From Symsagittifera roscoffensis (taxonomy: Eukaryota; Xenacoelomorpha; Acoela; Convolutidae), in NCBI RefSeq assembly GCF_963678635.1, contig NC_087067.1, positions 58,944,487 through 59,008,486 of the forward strand: a DNA stretch of 64,000 nucleotides, in the 5' to 3' direction. The position numbers and the translations under genes are program-made. This document shows, piece after piece, positions 20,291 through 30,176 of the stretch (position 1 is the first letter of the stretch; every line of letters begins with the position of its first letter). The notes beneath the pieces are model-generated. The model was not told where the DNA came from and made no database searches. It worked only from the letters and a program-made list of their open reading frames with translations.

Positions 20291-21455
20291 TTGGTGGGAT
20301 CGACATTGGCTCCAATGTGCAAGAGCAGATACCCGGTGCATTTCGTAGCTGTGGATGTAAAGAGTACGAGAACGATGGTGGATCAAGCCTTCTCAGTGCC
20401 AAAGTGTGTGAGACTGGCAAGAATGTCCAAAAAATCTTACGAGTTGCTATGCAAGATGTTCTCAGCAGTTACAGAGAGAACAAAGGAGGAGTTTGAATCG
20501 TTATTGGGAAGGAAGTTCATGGGATACGTGAGTGGGAACTTCAGTGACTTTGAGAGACAGAAACAGAGAGGATCAACCGTTACAGATTACAATACAGTAG
20601 ACGAGAATGATGAAGTCCACCGAGTGATGATGGAAGTGCAGCCATTACTGGAAGCTTCGGGAAAACGCAATTGGAGGAGCATCATGTTGACACATGACGA
20701 GTTTCCCTGCCACTGCTTGCTGCAGACTTGGTGGTATCCTGAGCGTAGTAATCTGGTGTTGATCTGGGACTCGGGAGAGCTGCTCTCCATGGGTTTACCA
20801 GACTCATCACAGCCCATAACAATAGTGATAGTGGGAGTTATGATGGCGATACGATGGCTGAAAGCTCATGTGAGAGAGAACAATAGACAGGAAACGCCAA
20901 CGAGAGAACAGTTGCAGAAATTGGATTGTCTAAAAGATTTAGATCTTTTTGAAACAATGTGCAATATCCTAAACATTCCGATGGACGTGAAAAAGATATG
21001 GGCAAGAAGACGATTGATGCCATGGTTCAGAGCTAACATTGACTGCATGGTTATACGAATATGCTAAAAAGCATGTGTCGAAGCACGGCAGAATGTACAG
21101 TGGGTATCAGCTGGACATTGGATCAGGAGCCTTCAAGCGAGCTTTCGTGACTCATCGGAACGCAGTGACCACCGCTGTGAAAAGAATTTCCAGGACAAGT
21201 GAACGTAGTGGAAAGGAGAAAGCAGAGATAATGAAGGAAGATTTGGAGAAAAATGTGACGTTGTGTCTCCACAACAGCTTCTGCAGGAACAGAGAATCTA
21301 ACGTGGATCCCCTACCTTGTTGTAAACAAAGGGTAGAAGAGCAGAAATGTTGGAGGACTGCTTCCAACAGCGTCAGATTAGCTAACGATGTCTTGCAAGA
21401 CACAGAAACTGAAAGTGCAGAGTCAGTATCACAGGGGGAAGAGATGGAACATTGA
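20291..21455 (+). pseudogene. ORF3 C-terminal region (PCHC and LHNSFC blocks) of element A
   Basis: The frame 20291-21067 has AFSVPKCVRLARMS, then THDEFPCHCLLQTWWYP and LVLIWD (about 20690-20770), and FETMCNIL. All are conserved in element B (AFSVTKCVRLARMS, THGECPCHCLAQTVWYP, LCLIWD, FETACKVF). A frame change near 21060 leads to 21039-21455, with AFKRAFVTHRNAVT and EKNVTLCLHNSFCRNRES, the best-conserved segment of all (B: LSLHNSFCLNRES). It ends at a TGA after an acidic tail. No family is recognised. The Cys/His content suggests metal binding together with the upstream motif. Confidence 0.6.
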
Positions 21456-21550
21456 CAAATGGTCGAAAGAACAAGGTGAAAAAAGAAAGAAAATCAGAAG
21501 AATTTAGAAGTTTAAGAACTTCTAAACAACGAAAAGAGAAAAAACAAAGA

Positions 21551-21925
21551 AATGCGGAAAAAGAAGAAGTTAAAACTCAGAATTGTGCAGAAAAAGGAGA
21601 AAAAGTTCTAAACAATCTAGGAGAAAAAGTTCTAAAATCAGGACATTGACATTGGAAGTAAGAAAAGATAATTTATCTTAGGTCGTATCCTCAATGTGCA
21701 GATTAGTGAAAAATTTGAAGGAATGCGGAAAAAGAAGAAGTTAAAACTCAGAATTGTTCTGCAAACCAACATTTTTTAAAATCTAGGAGAAAAAGTTCTA
21801 AAATCAGGACATTGACATTGGAAGTCAGAAAAGATAATTTATCTTAGGTCGTATCCTCAATGTGCAGATTAGTGAAAAAAACAAAGAAATGCGGAAAAAG
21901 AAGAAGTTAAAACTCAGAATTGTTC
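21551..21925 (+). repeat. Direct repeats of ~166-171 bp in element A 3' region
   Basis: Copies begin at 21551, 21722 and 21888 with aatgcggaaaaagaagaag. The first two are essentially complete; the third stops after ~38 bp. They share the blocks aggacattgacattggaag and atcttaggtcgtatcctcaa. A fourth partial copy, missing its first part, is at 22320-22447. Confidence 0.85.
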
Positions 21926-22301
21926 TATGTGTGTGAGAAAAACTCAAGTGAGAAACTAAGCAACCAAGTTGTAATTGAAAACTGAAACATTTGGAACATA
22001 AAAGAATTTGGTGCGTTTATAGATTTGCATTTTGATTTTAGCCAAGTGGCTTTAGAGACACTTATTATATATTTAGAAAGGCTTGAGTAAAAATTATATT
22101 TAAATATTCCAGCCTACATGATTGTTTTTAATCAATTAGGACGATTGATCACTTTGTGGTGAAATGAAGGACTTGGATAATCTCTTGAAAAGGGAGATTA
22201 TTTCATTGTGCTTTCTAACCACAGAGTTACTTAGTTTCATTTTTCAGGACAATAACAAGAAAAATTTCCGAAGGGAAAAGCATAGTAGGATAATTTTAGC
22301 T

Positions 22302-22334
22302 TGTTGGTTGGCAGGACTGTCCTGCAAACCAACA
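22302..22334. repeat. Inverted repeat (15-bp arms, 3-nt loop)
   Basis: Left arm 22302-22316 and right arm 22320-22334 are reverse complements with one mismatch, around a ctg loop. The right arm is the first part of the detached 3' repeat copy and also occurs, without the left arm, in the second repeat copy near 21760-21775. Confidence 0.8.
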
Positions 22335-22930
22335 TCTTTTAAAATCTAGGAGAAAAAGTTCTTCAATCAGGACATTGACATTGGAAGTCAGAAAAGATAA
22401 TCTTAGGTCGTATCCTCAATGTGCAGATTAGTGAAAAATTTGAAGGCTATGAAGATGTGGTATGATGCCATTTATATTCCGCAGTGAGTTGATATGACGC
22501 GGATAAGAGTAACTTCGTGCATTTTGTAAATTCTGTTCGATGACACTGTACCAATTTTACAAACATTGCGAGATTCAATGAGGACATTGACCGGACTGTC
22601 CGGGGATTATAGGACATTCGACCAGATTGGACAAAATGCAGAAGCAGCAATTTCGAGTTTTTAGCAGCGAACCTTCCGAATTGGCAATTTTGACGGAATA
22701 AGAGCGTTTTTCGAACGATTGGACAAATCGTGAAGGCTGAAGGATTCGGAAATTCCTAAATTTTAAAAATTTGAATTGGTGACGTAACAATTATATGAAA
22801 CGTGAAAAACGGCCATTTTAGAGAAGAAACTGAAATAAACACAACAACATTAGTGGCGATAGCGATAACGACGAAGATTGTGATTGGAAAACAACAACAA
22901 ATTGCAGAGTTAGCAGAGAACGTTCCGAGT

Positions 22931-22960
22931 TGCAACTATTGTGTCGCTACAATAGTTGCA
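22931..22960. repeat. Perfect hairpin (12-bp arms, 6-nt loop)
   Basis: tgcaactattgt (22931-22942) and acaatagttgca (22949-22960) are exact reverse complements around gtcgct. It would form a stable stem in RNA. Confidence 0.85.
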
Positions 22961-23160
22961 AGGCCATTGCGAACAACGGTGAAGGGTGGAAGACAGCCTT
23001 CCGGGAGGAAGATAAAGGTCTTATTTCCCCGGATTCGAGAATCCGGAGGGGTCACGGGACTGAAACTTATAGTATTTCACATAAACTTTTAGCTTCCCTA
23101 TTATGTCCTGAGTTCAATTTAATTAACACCTGAATTCATTTTGATAGGATGAGAAGCTAG

Positions 23161-24690
23161 GAGTTGGGGGATTTTTATCTACTGAACAAAAACAATAATA
23201 ATTCGATAAGTAGTAGTAGCCCTGTTTTTAGGAGTGACCTCGTGGTCTGGGGATACTGAGACCCAGCCATGAGCTCACTAATTTTGCTTGTAATTAAGTT
23301 ATTTGAGCGTTCTGGTCGAAGCCGGTGAACAGTAAAGTCTTTGTCGACCCGATGTTAGAAAGATCATCAAAAGAACTGGCTTGATAGAGACGGTGAAAAA
23401 CATGCAAAGCTCTGTTTAGACGCTAGCCAGTCGTCTTAAGACTTAGTTTTGTTATCCGTCGATATGTATCTTCCAGGCAAATGTTACACTTTCTAATCTT
23501 TGACCACTCTGCTTATTCGCTGGCCACCAGCTTATCAGTTTTAAATTGTTACTTTTCAGTTGCTGCTAAAAAATCAGGCATGTCTCGTCTTAACGAATCA
23601 CTCTTAAAAGAAATGATTTGTTTCGAGAAAAAAAACAAGTATGTTTCGTCTGCTGTTTCACGTTTCACGAAGTATAGTTTATAAAAGAAAGTTTAGTTAC
23701 CAAAGAAAATACTGTAACATTCGTCTGCTTTGGTCACATATGAGGCTTAAGAAAAATAGGCCCTATAACCATTGGCTCAAGAGTCAGGGACACTATCTTT
23801 TGTGTTTTTCTACATCAAAATGGTCGGAGCCAATTCGGTTCACTTGCGACATGGGACTGAAACCCGTTACAGCTTAAAGGCCACTACCAAAATATCCCCC
23901 CACTCTAGAAATAAGAACGTCCCATACTTAGGTCTCAAAATACCCAAATTACACGAACGCCGTTAAAAACAGGGACGGAACAATCCGTACAGTTACTTTC
24001 TATTAGACAGTGGAACTTTGATCCATTTCAGATAGGATCAACCTAAAACTCGCCTTATCTCAACATAACAATCAGAAAACACACTCGGGAAAATTAAATT
24101 TAGGACTCACATATCAGCACACTTGAGGATTGGAGCAATTAAATTAACTTGTAACTCTAGCATAAATATAATTGAATATAACTTGAGAAGTTTGCTATCA
24201 ATGAGTCCCAATCAAAGGAAATGAGTTTTTACTTGAGAATCTAGTTTTGGGGTCTGAACCATTGGGAGACTTCAGTTGTCCACCTTTCCGCCGAATGTTC
24301 ACTGTGGTTCAGTTGGATTTCGACTTACTTTCGTGATTACTCTTCTCCTATATCAAGATAGGACAGCTCTACTCTCGTGTTTTACTACAATCTCGGAAAA
24401 TGCGAATAGCAATTTCCCGCTGTTTTTGTTTGCCACTTTCCCGCAATTGTAATTCGGTCGTTCTGGTTCTGTTTCTCGTACTCTCAGTTGTTGCTAGAAA
24501 GTTGAGCATGACAAGCTCGTTTCGAATTTTTAAGCTAATAATTTGAAATTCTTTTGTCCCATTCAATCAGGATATTGTCTTGCAGCATTTTGATTTATAT
24601 AATAGATATAAAATATTAGTAACAATATCTCAGTTGTTAAAATTTCTTTTTCGTGAACCCAGATTTCATCCGAGTTCACCCTCGAGCCCC
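23161..24690. other. AT-rich sequence between the tails of elements A and B
   Basis: No coding sequence is supported. The strings at 23220-23263 (plus) and 23974-23931 (minus) are each 44 bases long. They agree at about 30 positions without gaps, starting with an identical ccctgttttta and ending with an identical tgagacc, so they may be remnants of the two elements' terminal repeats. The rest is AT-rich with no repeats or RNA genes that I can see. Confidence 0.4.
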
Positions 24691-24743
24691 TTTCCTTCCC
24701 TCTCAAGATTCAAGACTTCAGAATTTCCCGTTGAGCCACCTGC

Positions 24744-25456
24744 TCATCTCGCGCTCTTCGCCTTCGAGGTACTAGGCCCGGACGCATCTGAAACCACAAT
24801 CTGTTTCAGCAGTGCCTCTTCATCATCGGAGCTAATCACGATCTCTTCCCAAGCCTTCATCTGTTCATAAGACCGCATCCATTCCCTCTGTTCCTGCAAC
24901 CTCTTTGCTTAATTGGAAAAACTCTTGACTCACGATTCAAACAGAAGGAATTGTGCAGACTCAGGCTCATGTTCTTCGCTAAGTCTTCTTCCAATATCGA
25001 CTCTGTCGCCTTAGTATTATCTTTTGACGCCCTACCGACTCCTTTCCACCCTTTCGTGATCGCATTTCGATGGGTCAGCAGAGGTCTCTTGAACGCTTCC
25101 GGTCATGTCTCGGCTAGGAACTGTCGTTATTCCTTTTGGTATTTCTTCATGTGATCCTTCGTCATCATGTACAACCAAGATGTCAACGTCGCTCGAAACC
25201 ACGGAAATATTCTTATGCGGCTCCACACGTGGCTGAATTCCTTTGGTATGGCAAATACCTTGCATGCAGTCTCAAATAACTCAAGCCTTCTGCTGTAATC
25301 TATCGCGTGTATTGAATCTGCCGTTGGCGTTTTCCACTCCCGATACTTCGTCACATTTTCCTCCATCCATCGTAAAGCCAACATCGTGCTTACCACCGAG
25401 AGCGTCACTTTTTGCCTATGATCCGGCAACCCTATCGACTGAAAATACTTCCACAT
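24744..25456 (-). pseudogene. ORF3 C-terminus of element B (LHNSFC block)
   Basis: On the minus strand, 25456-25127 carries LFETACKVFAIP and IFPWFRATLTSWLY, matching A's 20945-21055. After a stop and frame change come EAFKRPLLTHRNAIT and AKNMSLSLHNSFCLNRES, matching A very closely. The reading can be followed to a TGA at 24746-24744. Near the end is EIVISSDDEE, a hydrophobic-then-acidic string of the type that binds SUMO; it is not present in A. Function is unknown. Confidence 0.58.
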
Positions 25457-25883
25457 CCCATATCAGGCAGAGGTTTGCGTGATCCGGATACCACACTGTT
25501 TGTGCCAGACAGTGGCATGGGCATTCCCCATGTGTGATGTCAATGCTCCGAAGGTTGCGCTCTCCCAAAGTTTCTAGGAGAGGTTCCATTTCCATCATTT
25601 TCTCGTGTATCGCACCGTTCTCCTCCATGTTAGGAGCACCACTCATCGGCTTCCCGATCACGTTTCGTCTCTCGTGGTCGCTTGTGTTTTCACTTTCCAA
25701 ACCCAGAAGTTCTTCCCCCCAGAATTCACACAAGTCGTCCCTCTGCTCTCTCGGCACTGTTCCTCGGATATTCCTCAATAGCCTGTGTGAGTGATGCGAC
25801 ATCCGAGCCAATCGTACGCACTTGGTCACCGAGAAGGCCTTGTATAATAACAACCTTTGGCTGCATACCTCCACTATCGCCAT
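25416..25883 (-). pseudogene. ORF3 PCHC block of element B
   Basis: A 155-codon stretch. It contains AFSVTKCVRLARMS, then an acidic variable part, then DITHGECPCHCLAQTVWYP and NLCLIWD. All are conserved in element A at 20291-20770. The His-x4-Cys-His-Cys arrangement is a candidate metal-binding cluster. It ends in a stop after a frame change that moves the next block into the overlapping frame at 25456. Confidence 0.58.
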
Positions 25884-26695
25884 GTGCAGTGGGTACTGGC
25901 TGCCTCATAGGTTGGCCATCACTGACCCCACTAGGGACTTCGCATTTAATGGCAGGCTATAGGCTTCGCTCATAGGAAACCCAATTTCCGCCTCAAGTCC
26001 CACCTTCTAGCTTCTGATGTGTTACTGGGTCACCTGCAACACCCCGGGCCATGACTCCACGCTCAACGCGGTCACCAAATGGTGTTCAGACTCTAGTCTC
26101 TCCAGTGACTGCAGGCTGCACATCCTTGAGAAGAATCCAAGAGCTGTCGCTATGTTCACAGTGGTATTCGAGTAACACTCAGCCACTATCTGTACTTCAC
26201 TTTCTCCCTTTCCGTGATGTCTTCAAACCAAGTGACTAGATCTTCTTTTTGAAAGGATTGTATCCTGACGCATGATCGTCCATCACAAGTGTGTTCTCCG
26301 CTCCCGCACGTCAAATGAAGACAACTGCCCGGCTCCATCTTCTTCGCTGACCCTAGCTTGCCCGTCACTTCGCCCGACTCCCTCACCTGAGGCAAGATCA
26401 GCTTATGTACTATACTCAATGTTGCTAGATCTTCGTCTCTTGTCGGTGCCAGACTCACTCGCTCTGTGACTTCCTCGATCAGGCTTGCGTGGGGATGTGG
26501 ACTCCAGGAGGGTATCAGCAATTTCCACACCACTCCCAAATTCGTAACCAACACGCCATTCCCGTTGGCCATTTTCAGTTCAACTCTTTTACTCGAGTGC
26601 GGCACGCTTATTACCTCTGGTGCTTTCTCGAGAATTATGCTCAAACTTGGTCTTCTCTTTCCACTGTGTCTATCTCTATTATCTTCTCCGTCCAA
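25884..26695 (-). pseudogene. ORF3 block with C-x4-C-x4-H-x-C motif of element B
   Basis: In 26695-26186, SIVHKLILPQVRES leads to PGSCLHLTCGSGEHTCDG, whose Cys/His codons lie at 26323-26285 with the same spacing as A. In the sequence after the stop, VNIATALGFFS and HLVTALSVESWPGVLQ match A's 20060-20190. Stops interrupt the region between 26050 and 25884. The same metal-binding inference applies as for A, from spacing conservation alone. Confidence 0.58.
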
Positions 26696-27372
26696 AACTT
26701 CAGTAGCTCCGCCACCTCGTGGTTCCTGTGAGCGCCTCCGAATTCCAAGTCCAAGAAGGGGTTGTACGCTATCCCCATTACTCCAGACAAGTACTGATAT
26801 TCTCCCTTCTTGTTGGGTTTCGAGTACTCCCCTGACGAGGCCAAGTTACGGTGTACGTCATGTCCCTCCTCAAACTTCTTGTTATATAATATCCGTATCT
26901 CATCTAACTTTCTATGACTCTCCAGAGACTGCTTGGAACCATCCTCCTTCTCTATTCCAGTACTCTGGTACACGTTCAGAATGACCGCTGAGATCCTCCT
27001 TTCCATTGTCTTACTTCCGATTGCTCTCTGTTGACACGGTAGAACTGTATTATCAGTCATCACCGACATTATCCACCTCAGGAAACAAGTAGCATCTTTC
27101 CTCCTTGCCAGACTCAAGCCTGAATTATCCCTGGCGACGTGTTGGATTAGCATTTGATAAACTTCCAGATTTTTGCCACCCAGTTTCAACTTGTCATGTG
27201 ATGTTAACGTCTTCAATTCTATTCCCCAGGCTCAATGCGAACATTAGTTGTCGCGCTGTTCTAACGAAGGGATTCGCCATCAATGGCAACGCCGTTGAGG
27301 ACGTCCTCATCGCTTCTTCAAAGTGATCCCGTAACAAGTTCTTCCACGTTCTTTTCAGTTGGCTCCCCAATT
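26641..27372 (-). pseudogene. ORF3 GIAYNPFL block of element B
   Basis: 191 codons at 27216-26641, plus the end of the preceding frame. Conserved strings shared with A are MANPFVRT (near 27270), LARRKDATCFLRW, SGEYSKP, YLSGVMGIAYNPFL and LLKFW. No known domain. A frame change near 27200 separates it from the duplicated unit upstream. Confidence 0.58.
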
Positions 27373-28186
27373 CTAACTTGTTAATTTTAGCCTTCTGCTG
27401 TGTGGCCCAATTGCGTCGCTTGCGCGAAACTCCACTATCAAGTTTCTCTAGGCAGTCTTCAAGCTCCTTCAATGTCTCCAGAGATACCCACCACGGCCGA
27501 GAGGTGTTCCTCGTTTTACTCTTCTCAAGAGGATCACTTGTTACCTGCTTTCCAATGGCTTGATGTTCATTTGAGACCCATTCCTTGCCGACATCCACTT
27601 CCCATGTCTGCCCACTCGTCGAACCCTTCTGTGTATTCGTCTTCTGGGGTCTGAAGCCTTCTTCTGTTGTCAAACTGGTGGAAAACTCCATCTCTCTTTC
27701 TACCTCGAGCAATTTCCTTGGCTCTGAGCTACTCTTGTAGGCTGCTGTCTTCCACCGTGCCAGAACCATGGGAGCCGTCCCCCGCAGGTTTTTCTCTGAG
27801 ACTGCGTCCACCGAAGGACTACCCAACCCTTCCACCTCTCTCTTTCTCTTGCGAGACTTCACGTCTCTACTTGGGGGTGTCGTCGTTATCATCACTGATT
27901 CGACCTCCTTGTCTCCATCCAACCCTTCCAACTCTTGCCTCCCCCCTGCTCGAGCCTTAAGGATTTTAGTAATTTTAACTATATTACTAGTTTCAGCCTT
28001 ATCCCCCATTACACCTTCAACTAATTTATCGACAGTTTTTTGTTTCAGAGTAGAGCTGTCTTTACATTCAACATCTCTGGTCTCCGGTTGCGCCTCTCTC
28101 AACTCGAACATCTTGCTCAGCAGCTCTTTTCTTGCTTTCTCATCCAGCCCAGTTGCCATCAGGACAGGTTCCCCGAACTTCACCAC
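27194..28186 (-). pseudogene. ORF3 FLGTLDEKA / basic region of element B (downstream copy)
   Basis: 330 uninterrupted codons that repeat the upstream copy from KFGEPVLMATGLDEK onward. Unlike the upstream copy, they keep one frame through RPWWVSLETLKELEDC and on into the following conserved MANPFVRT segment. This copy is therefore the one linked to the downstream ORF3 sequence. The part before 28186 is cut by a stop. Function is unknown. Confidence 0.55.
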
Positions 28187-29690
28187 AGTGTTCCACAGCT
28201 ATTCTTTGAAGTTGTCTAATGTGGTCTCGCTATTCCCCTCTCGGTTAAACTCTCTCAAGAATTCTAGCCAAGCCTTCTCATCCAGAGTCCCTAGGAGCAT
28301 GGCCTTGTTTCCTTCGAAGGTATTCTTTTCACTTTCTTCTGCACTCAAGAGTATCATTCCCACGTTGGAAGTCTCGCTCGTCAGTGTTTATTTCAGGTTC
28401 TTGCGATGGGATGAGGTCAGAGGTGGCGTGGCAGTGTCTGCCTAGTCATCTCGGCTTATATCTTTCAACAACTCCTGGGCTGTGAAATCCTCCTACGCTT
28501 GTTTTGGTTCCGGGGTGTTTCCCACTTCCATCTCTAACTTGTTAATTTCAGCCTTCTGCTGTGTGGCTCAATTGCGTCGCTTGCGCGACACTCCACTATC
28601 AAGTTTCTTTAGGCAGTCTTCCAGCTCCCTCAGGGTCTCCAGAAATACCCACCACGGCCGAGAGGTGTTCCTCGCTTTACTCTTCTCAAGAGGATCACTT
28701 GTTACCTGCTTTACAATGGCTTGATGTTCACTTGAGACCCATTCCTTGCCGACATCCACTTCCCATGTCTGCCCACTCGTCGAACCCTTCTTCGTATTCG
28801 TCTTCTGGGGTCTGAAGCCTTCTTCTGTTGTCAAACTGGTGGAAACCTCCATCTCTCTTTCTACCTCGAGCAATTTCCTTGGCTCTGAGCTACTCTTGTA
28901 GGCTGCTCTCTTCCACCGTGCCAGAACCATGGGAGCCGTCCCCGCAGGTTTTTCTCTGAGACTGCGTCCACCGAAGGACTACCCAACCCTTCCACCTCTC
29001 TCTTTCTCTTGCGAGACTTCACGTCTCTACTTGGGGGTGTCGTCGTTATCATCACTGATTCGACCTCCTTGTCTCCATCCAACCATTCCAACTCTTGCCT
29101 CCCCCCTGCTCGAGCCTTAAGGATTTTAGTAATTTTAACTATATTACTAGTTTCAGCCTTATCCCCCATTACACCTTCAACTAATTTATCGACAGTTTTT
29201 TGTTTCAGAGTAGAGCTGTCTTTACATTCAACATCTATGGTCTCCGGTTGCGCCTCTCTCAACTCGACCATCTTGCTCAGCAGCTCTTTTCTTGCTTTCT
29301 CATCCAGCCCAGTTACCATCAAGACAGGTTTCCCGAACTTCACCACGGTGTTCCACAGCTCTTCTTTGAAGTTGTCTAATGTGGTCTCGCTATTCGCCTC
29401 TCGGTTAAAATCTCTCACGAATTCTAGGCAAGCCTTCTCATCCAGAGTCCCTAGGAACATGGCCTTGTTTCCTTCGAAGGTATTCTTTTCACTTTCTTCT
29501 GCACTCAAGAGTATCATTCCCATGTTGGAAGTCTCGTCAGGAGTAACTCCAGGTTCTTGCGAGGGGATGAGGTCAGAGGTGGCGTGGCAGTGTCTGCCCA
29601 GTCATCTCCGCTTAGATCTTTCAACAATTCCTGGGCGGTGAAATCCTCCTACGCTTGTTTTGGTTCCAGCGTGTTTCCCACTTCCATCTC
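27373..29690 (-). repeat. ~1.16-kb tandem duplication inside ORF3 of element B
   Basis: 27373-28532 and 28533-29690 are direct copies with only scattered differences. Each spans a conserved FLGTLDEKA helical region and a long Lys/Arg/Glu-rich stretch with a KSRKRKREVEG cluster, a likely nuclear localisation signal. The join lies at a short shared string (cttccatctc at the unit ends). Element A has one copy of this region. The close match implies the duplication is recent compared with the A-B split. The duplicated unit carries a nonsense change (FKE-stop-LW near 28200) not present in the other unit. Confidence 0.9.
28533..29523 (-). pseudogene. ORF3 FLGTLDEKA / basic region of element B (upstream copy)
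   Basis: 29523-28861 is an open frame of 220 codons that starts with an acidic stretch and NKAMFLGTLDEKA. It continues through helical sequence to KSRKRKREVEGLGS. A frame change near 28920 moves the reading to 28930-28568 (MVLARWKRAAYKSSSEP, RPWWVFLETL, VSRKRRN). It corresponds to A's 17880-18470 in position and general character. It has no recognised domain; the basic clusters suggest nuclear import or nucleic-acid contact. Confidence 0.5.
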
Positions 29691-30176
29691 CTCTCCTGCC
29701 TCACTGAGTGTTTCATCAAGTATCCTCTTGAACCGATCTTCTACGGGGCCGCTTCTCTTGTCTCCAGGGGTGCCCACTGATAGGGGTGATGGTGTTGCTG
29801 GGTCTGACTTTTTGTATTTCGTCAGAGCCACATACAACAGGCCTGCCATATCCAGCTCCTTCCCTTTCTGTCTCATCTCCACCTGTTCCAATCCGTAAGG
29901 CGCCCGGTATTTTCTCGTGGCAAACTTCATCTCGTCCTTTAGCGCGATGTGCCCTTCTTCTACAATCATTCTGCCATCGTCACACACCGGTAATATGTTT
30001 TCCAAAACCGCCCGATCGAGCGTTCTCAAGATCTCTCGCACCTCGATTTTTGGAGGCATTGAGCCTCTCATCTTTCGCGCTTGGGTCGTCCACGAGTTTA
30101 ATTTTACATCACAGGTGTGGAAATAGACTGCTGCTGTGTACCCGATGAACAGGGGGTCCCAGCCTTCGGTAAATTC
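29649..30176 (-). pseudogene. ORF3 spacer region of element B
   Basis: A 140-codon open stretch (30071-29649) after a short weakly conserved lead-in (FIGYTAAV near 30135). Mostly charged and helical (VREILRTLDRAVLENIL, KDEMKFATRKYRAPY), ending in an acidic tail. The equivalent in element A (17163-17600) is too broken for residue-level comparison. No family is recognised. Confidence 0.45.

Larger units (their letters stand above)
21456..23160 (+). other. Non-coding 3' region of element A
   Basis: AT-rich sequence without a convincing coding frame. It holds a set of ~166-171 bp direct repeats (21551-21925, with a detached partial copy at 22320-22447) and two strong hairpins (22302-22334 and 22931-22960). 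A third, smaller hairpin is at 23029-23046 (7-bp arms). Short open stretches such as 22802-23092 show no similarity to anything in element B. This is the place for a 3' untranslated region and LTR start, but I could not identify a clear polypurine tract. Confidence 0.45.
3150..23263 (+). mobile_element. Element A: giant degenerate Ty3/gypsy retrotransposon with accessory ORF3
   Basis: In order on the plus strand: gag (3286-6200), protease (6600-6950), RT/RNase H (7528-9180), linker (9182-10256), integrase (10257-11572), acidic tail, macro domain (12299-12892), a gap, then ORF3 (13281-21455) and non-coding tail sequence. RT before integrase, with Ty3-style RT and RNase H motifs, places it in Ty3/gypsy (Metaviridae). 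The ~20 kb length is two to four times the usual size. The same order occurs in element B on the other strand, which supports the boundaries. LTRs could not be paired. Many stops, shifts, a duplication and an inverted insertion show it is dead. Confidence 0.85.

Noticed and set aside
22802-23092. Possible small gene in the tail of element A
   Set aside because: 96 codons from an ATG, but it spans a perfect hairpin and a second stem and has no counterpart in element B.
23221-23330. tRNA or tRNA-derived SINE
   Set aside because: A weak A-box-like string (tggtctgggg) has no matching B box or cloverleaf.
23057-23863. gggactgaaac present at ~23059 and ~23853 as LTR evidence
   Set aside because: Both occurrences are on the same strand, whereas A and B are inverted, and flanks do not align. 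Likely chance.
23155-23910. Polypurine tracts ahead of 3' LTRs (gagttggggga at ~23161; its counterpart near 23895-23905)
   Set aside because: They look alike, but their order relative to the 44-base similarity is opposite in the two elements, so they cannot both be the tract.
27768-29641. Plus-strand open stretches of 200+ codons, present twice
   Set aside because: Antisense to the duplicated ORF3 region of element B; doubled only because the DNA is duplicated. The minus-strand frames match element A, these do not.
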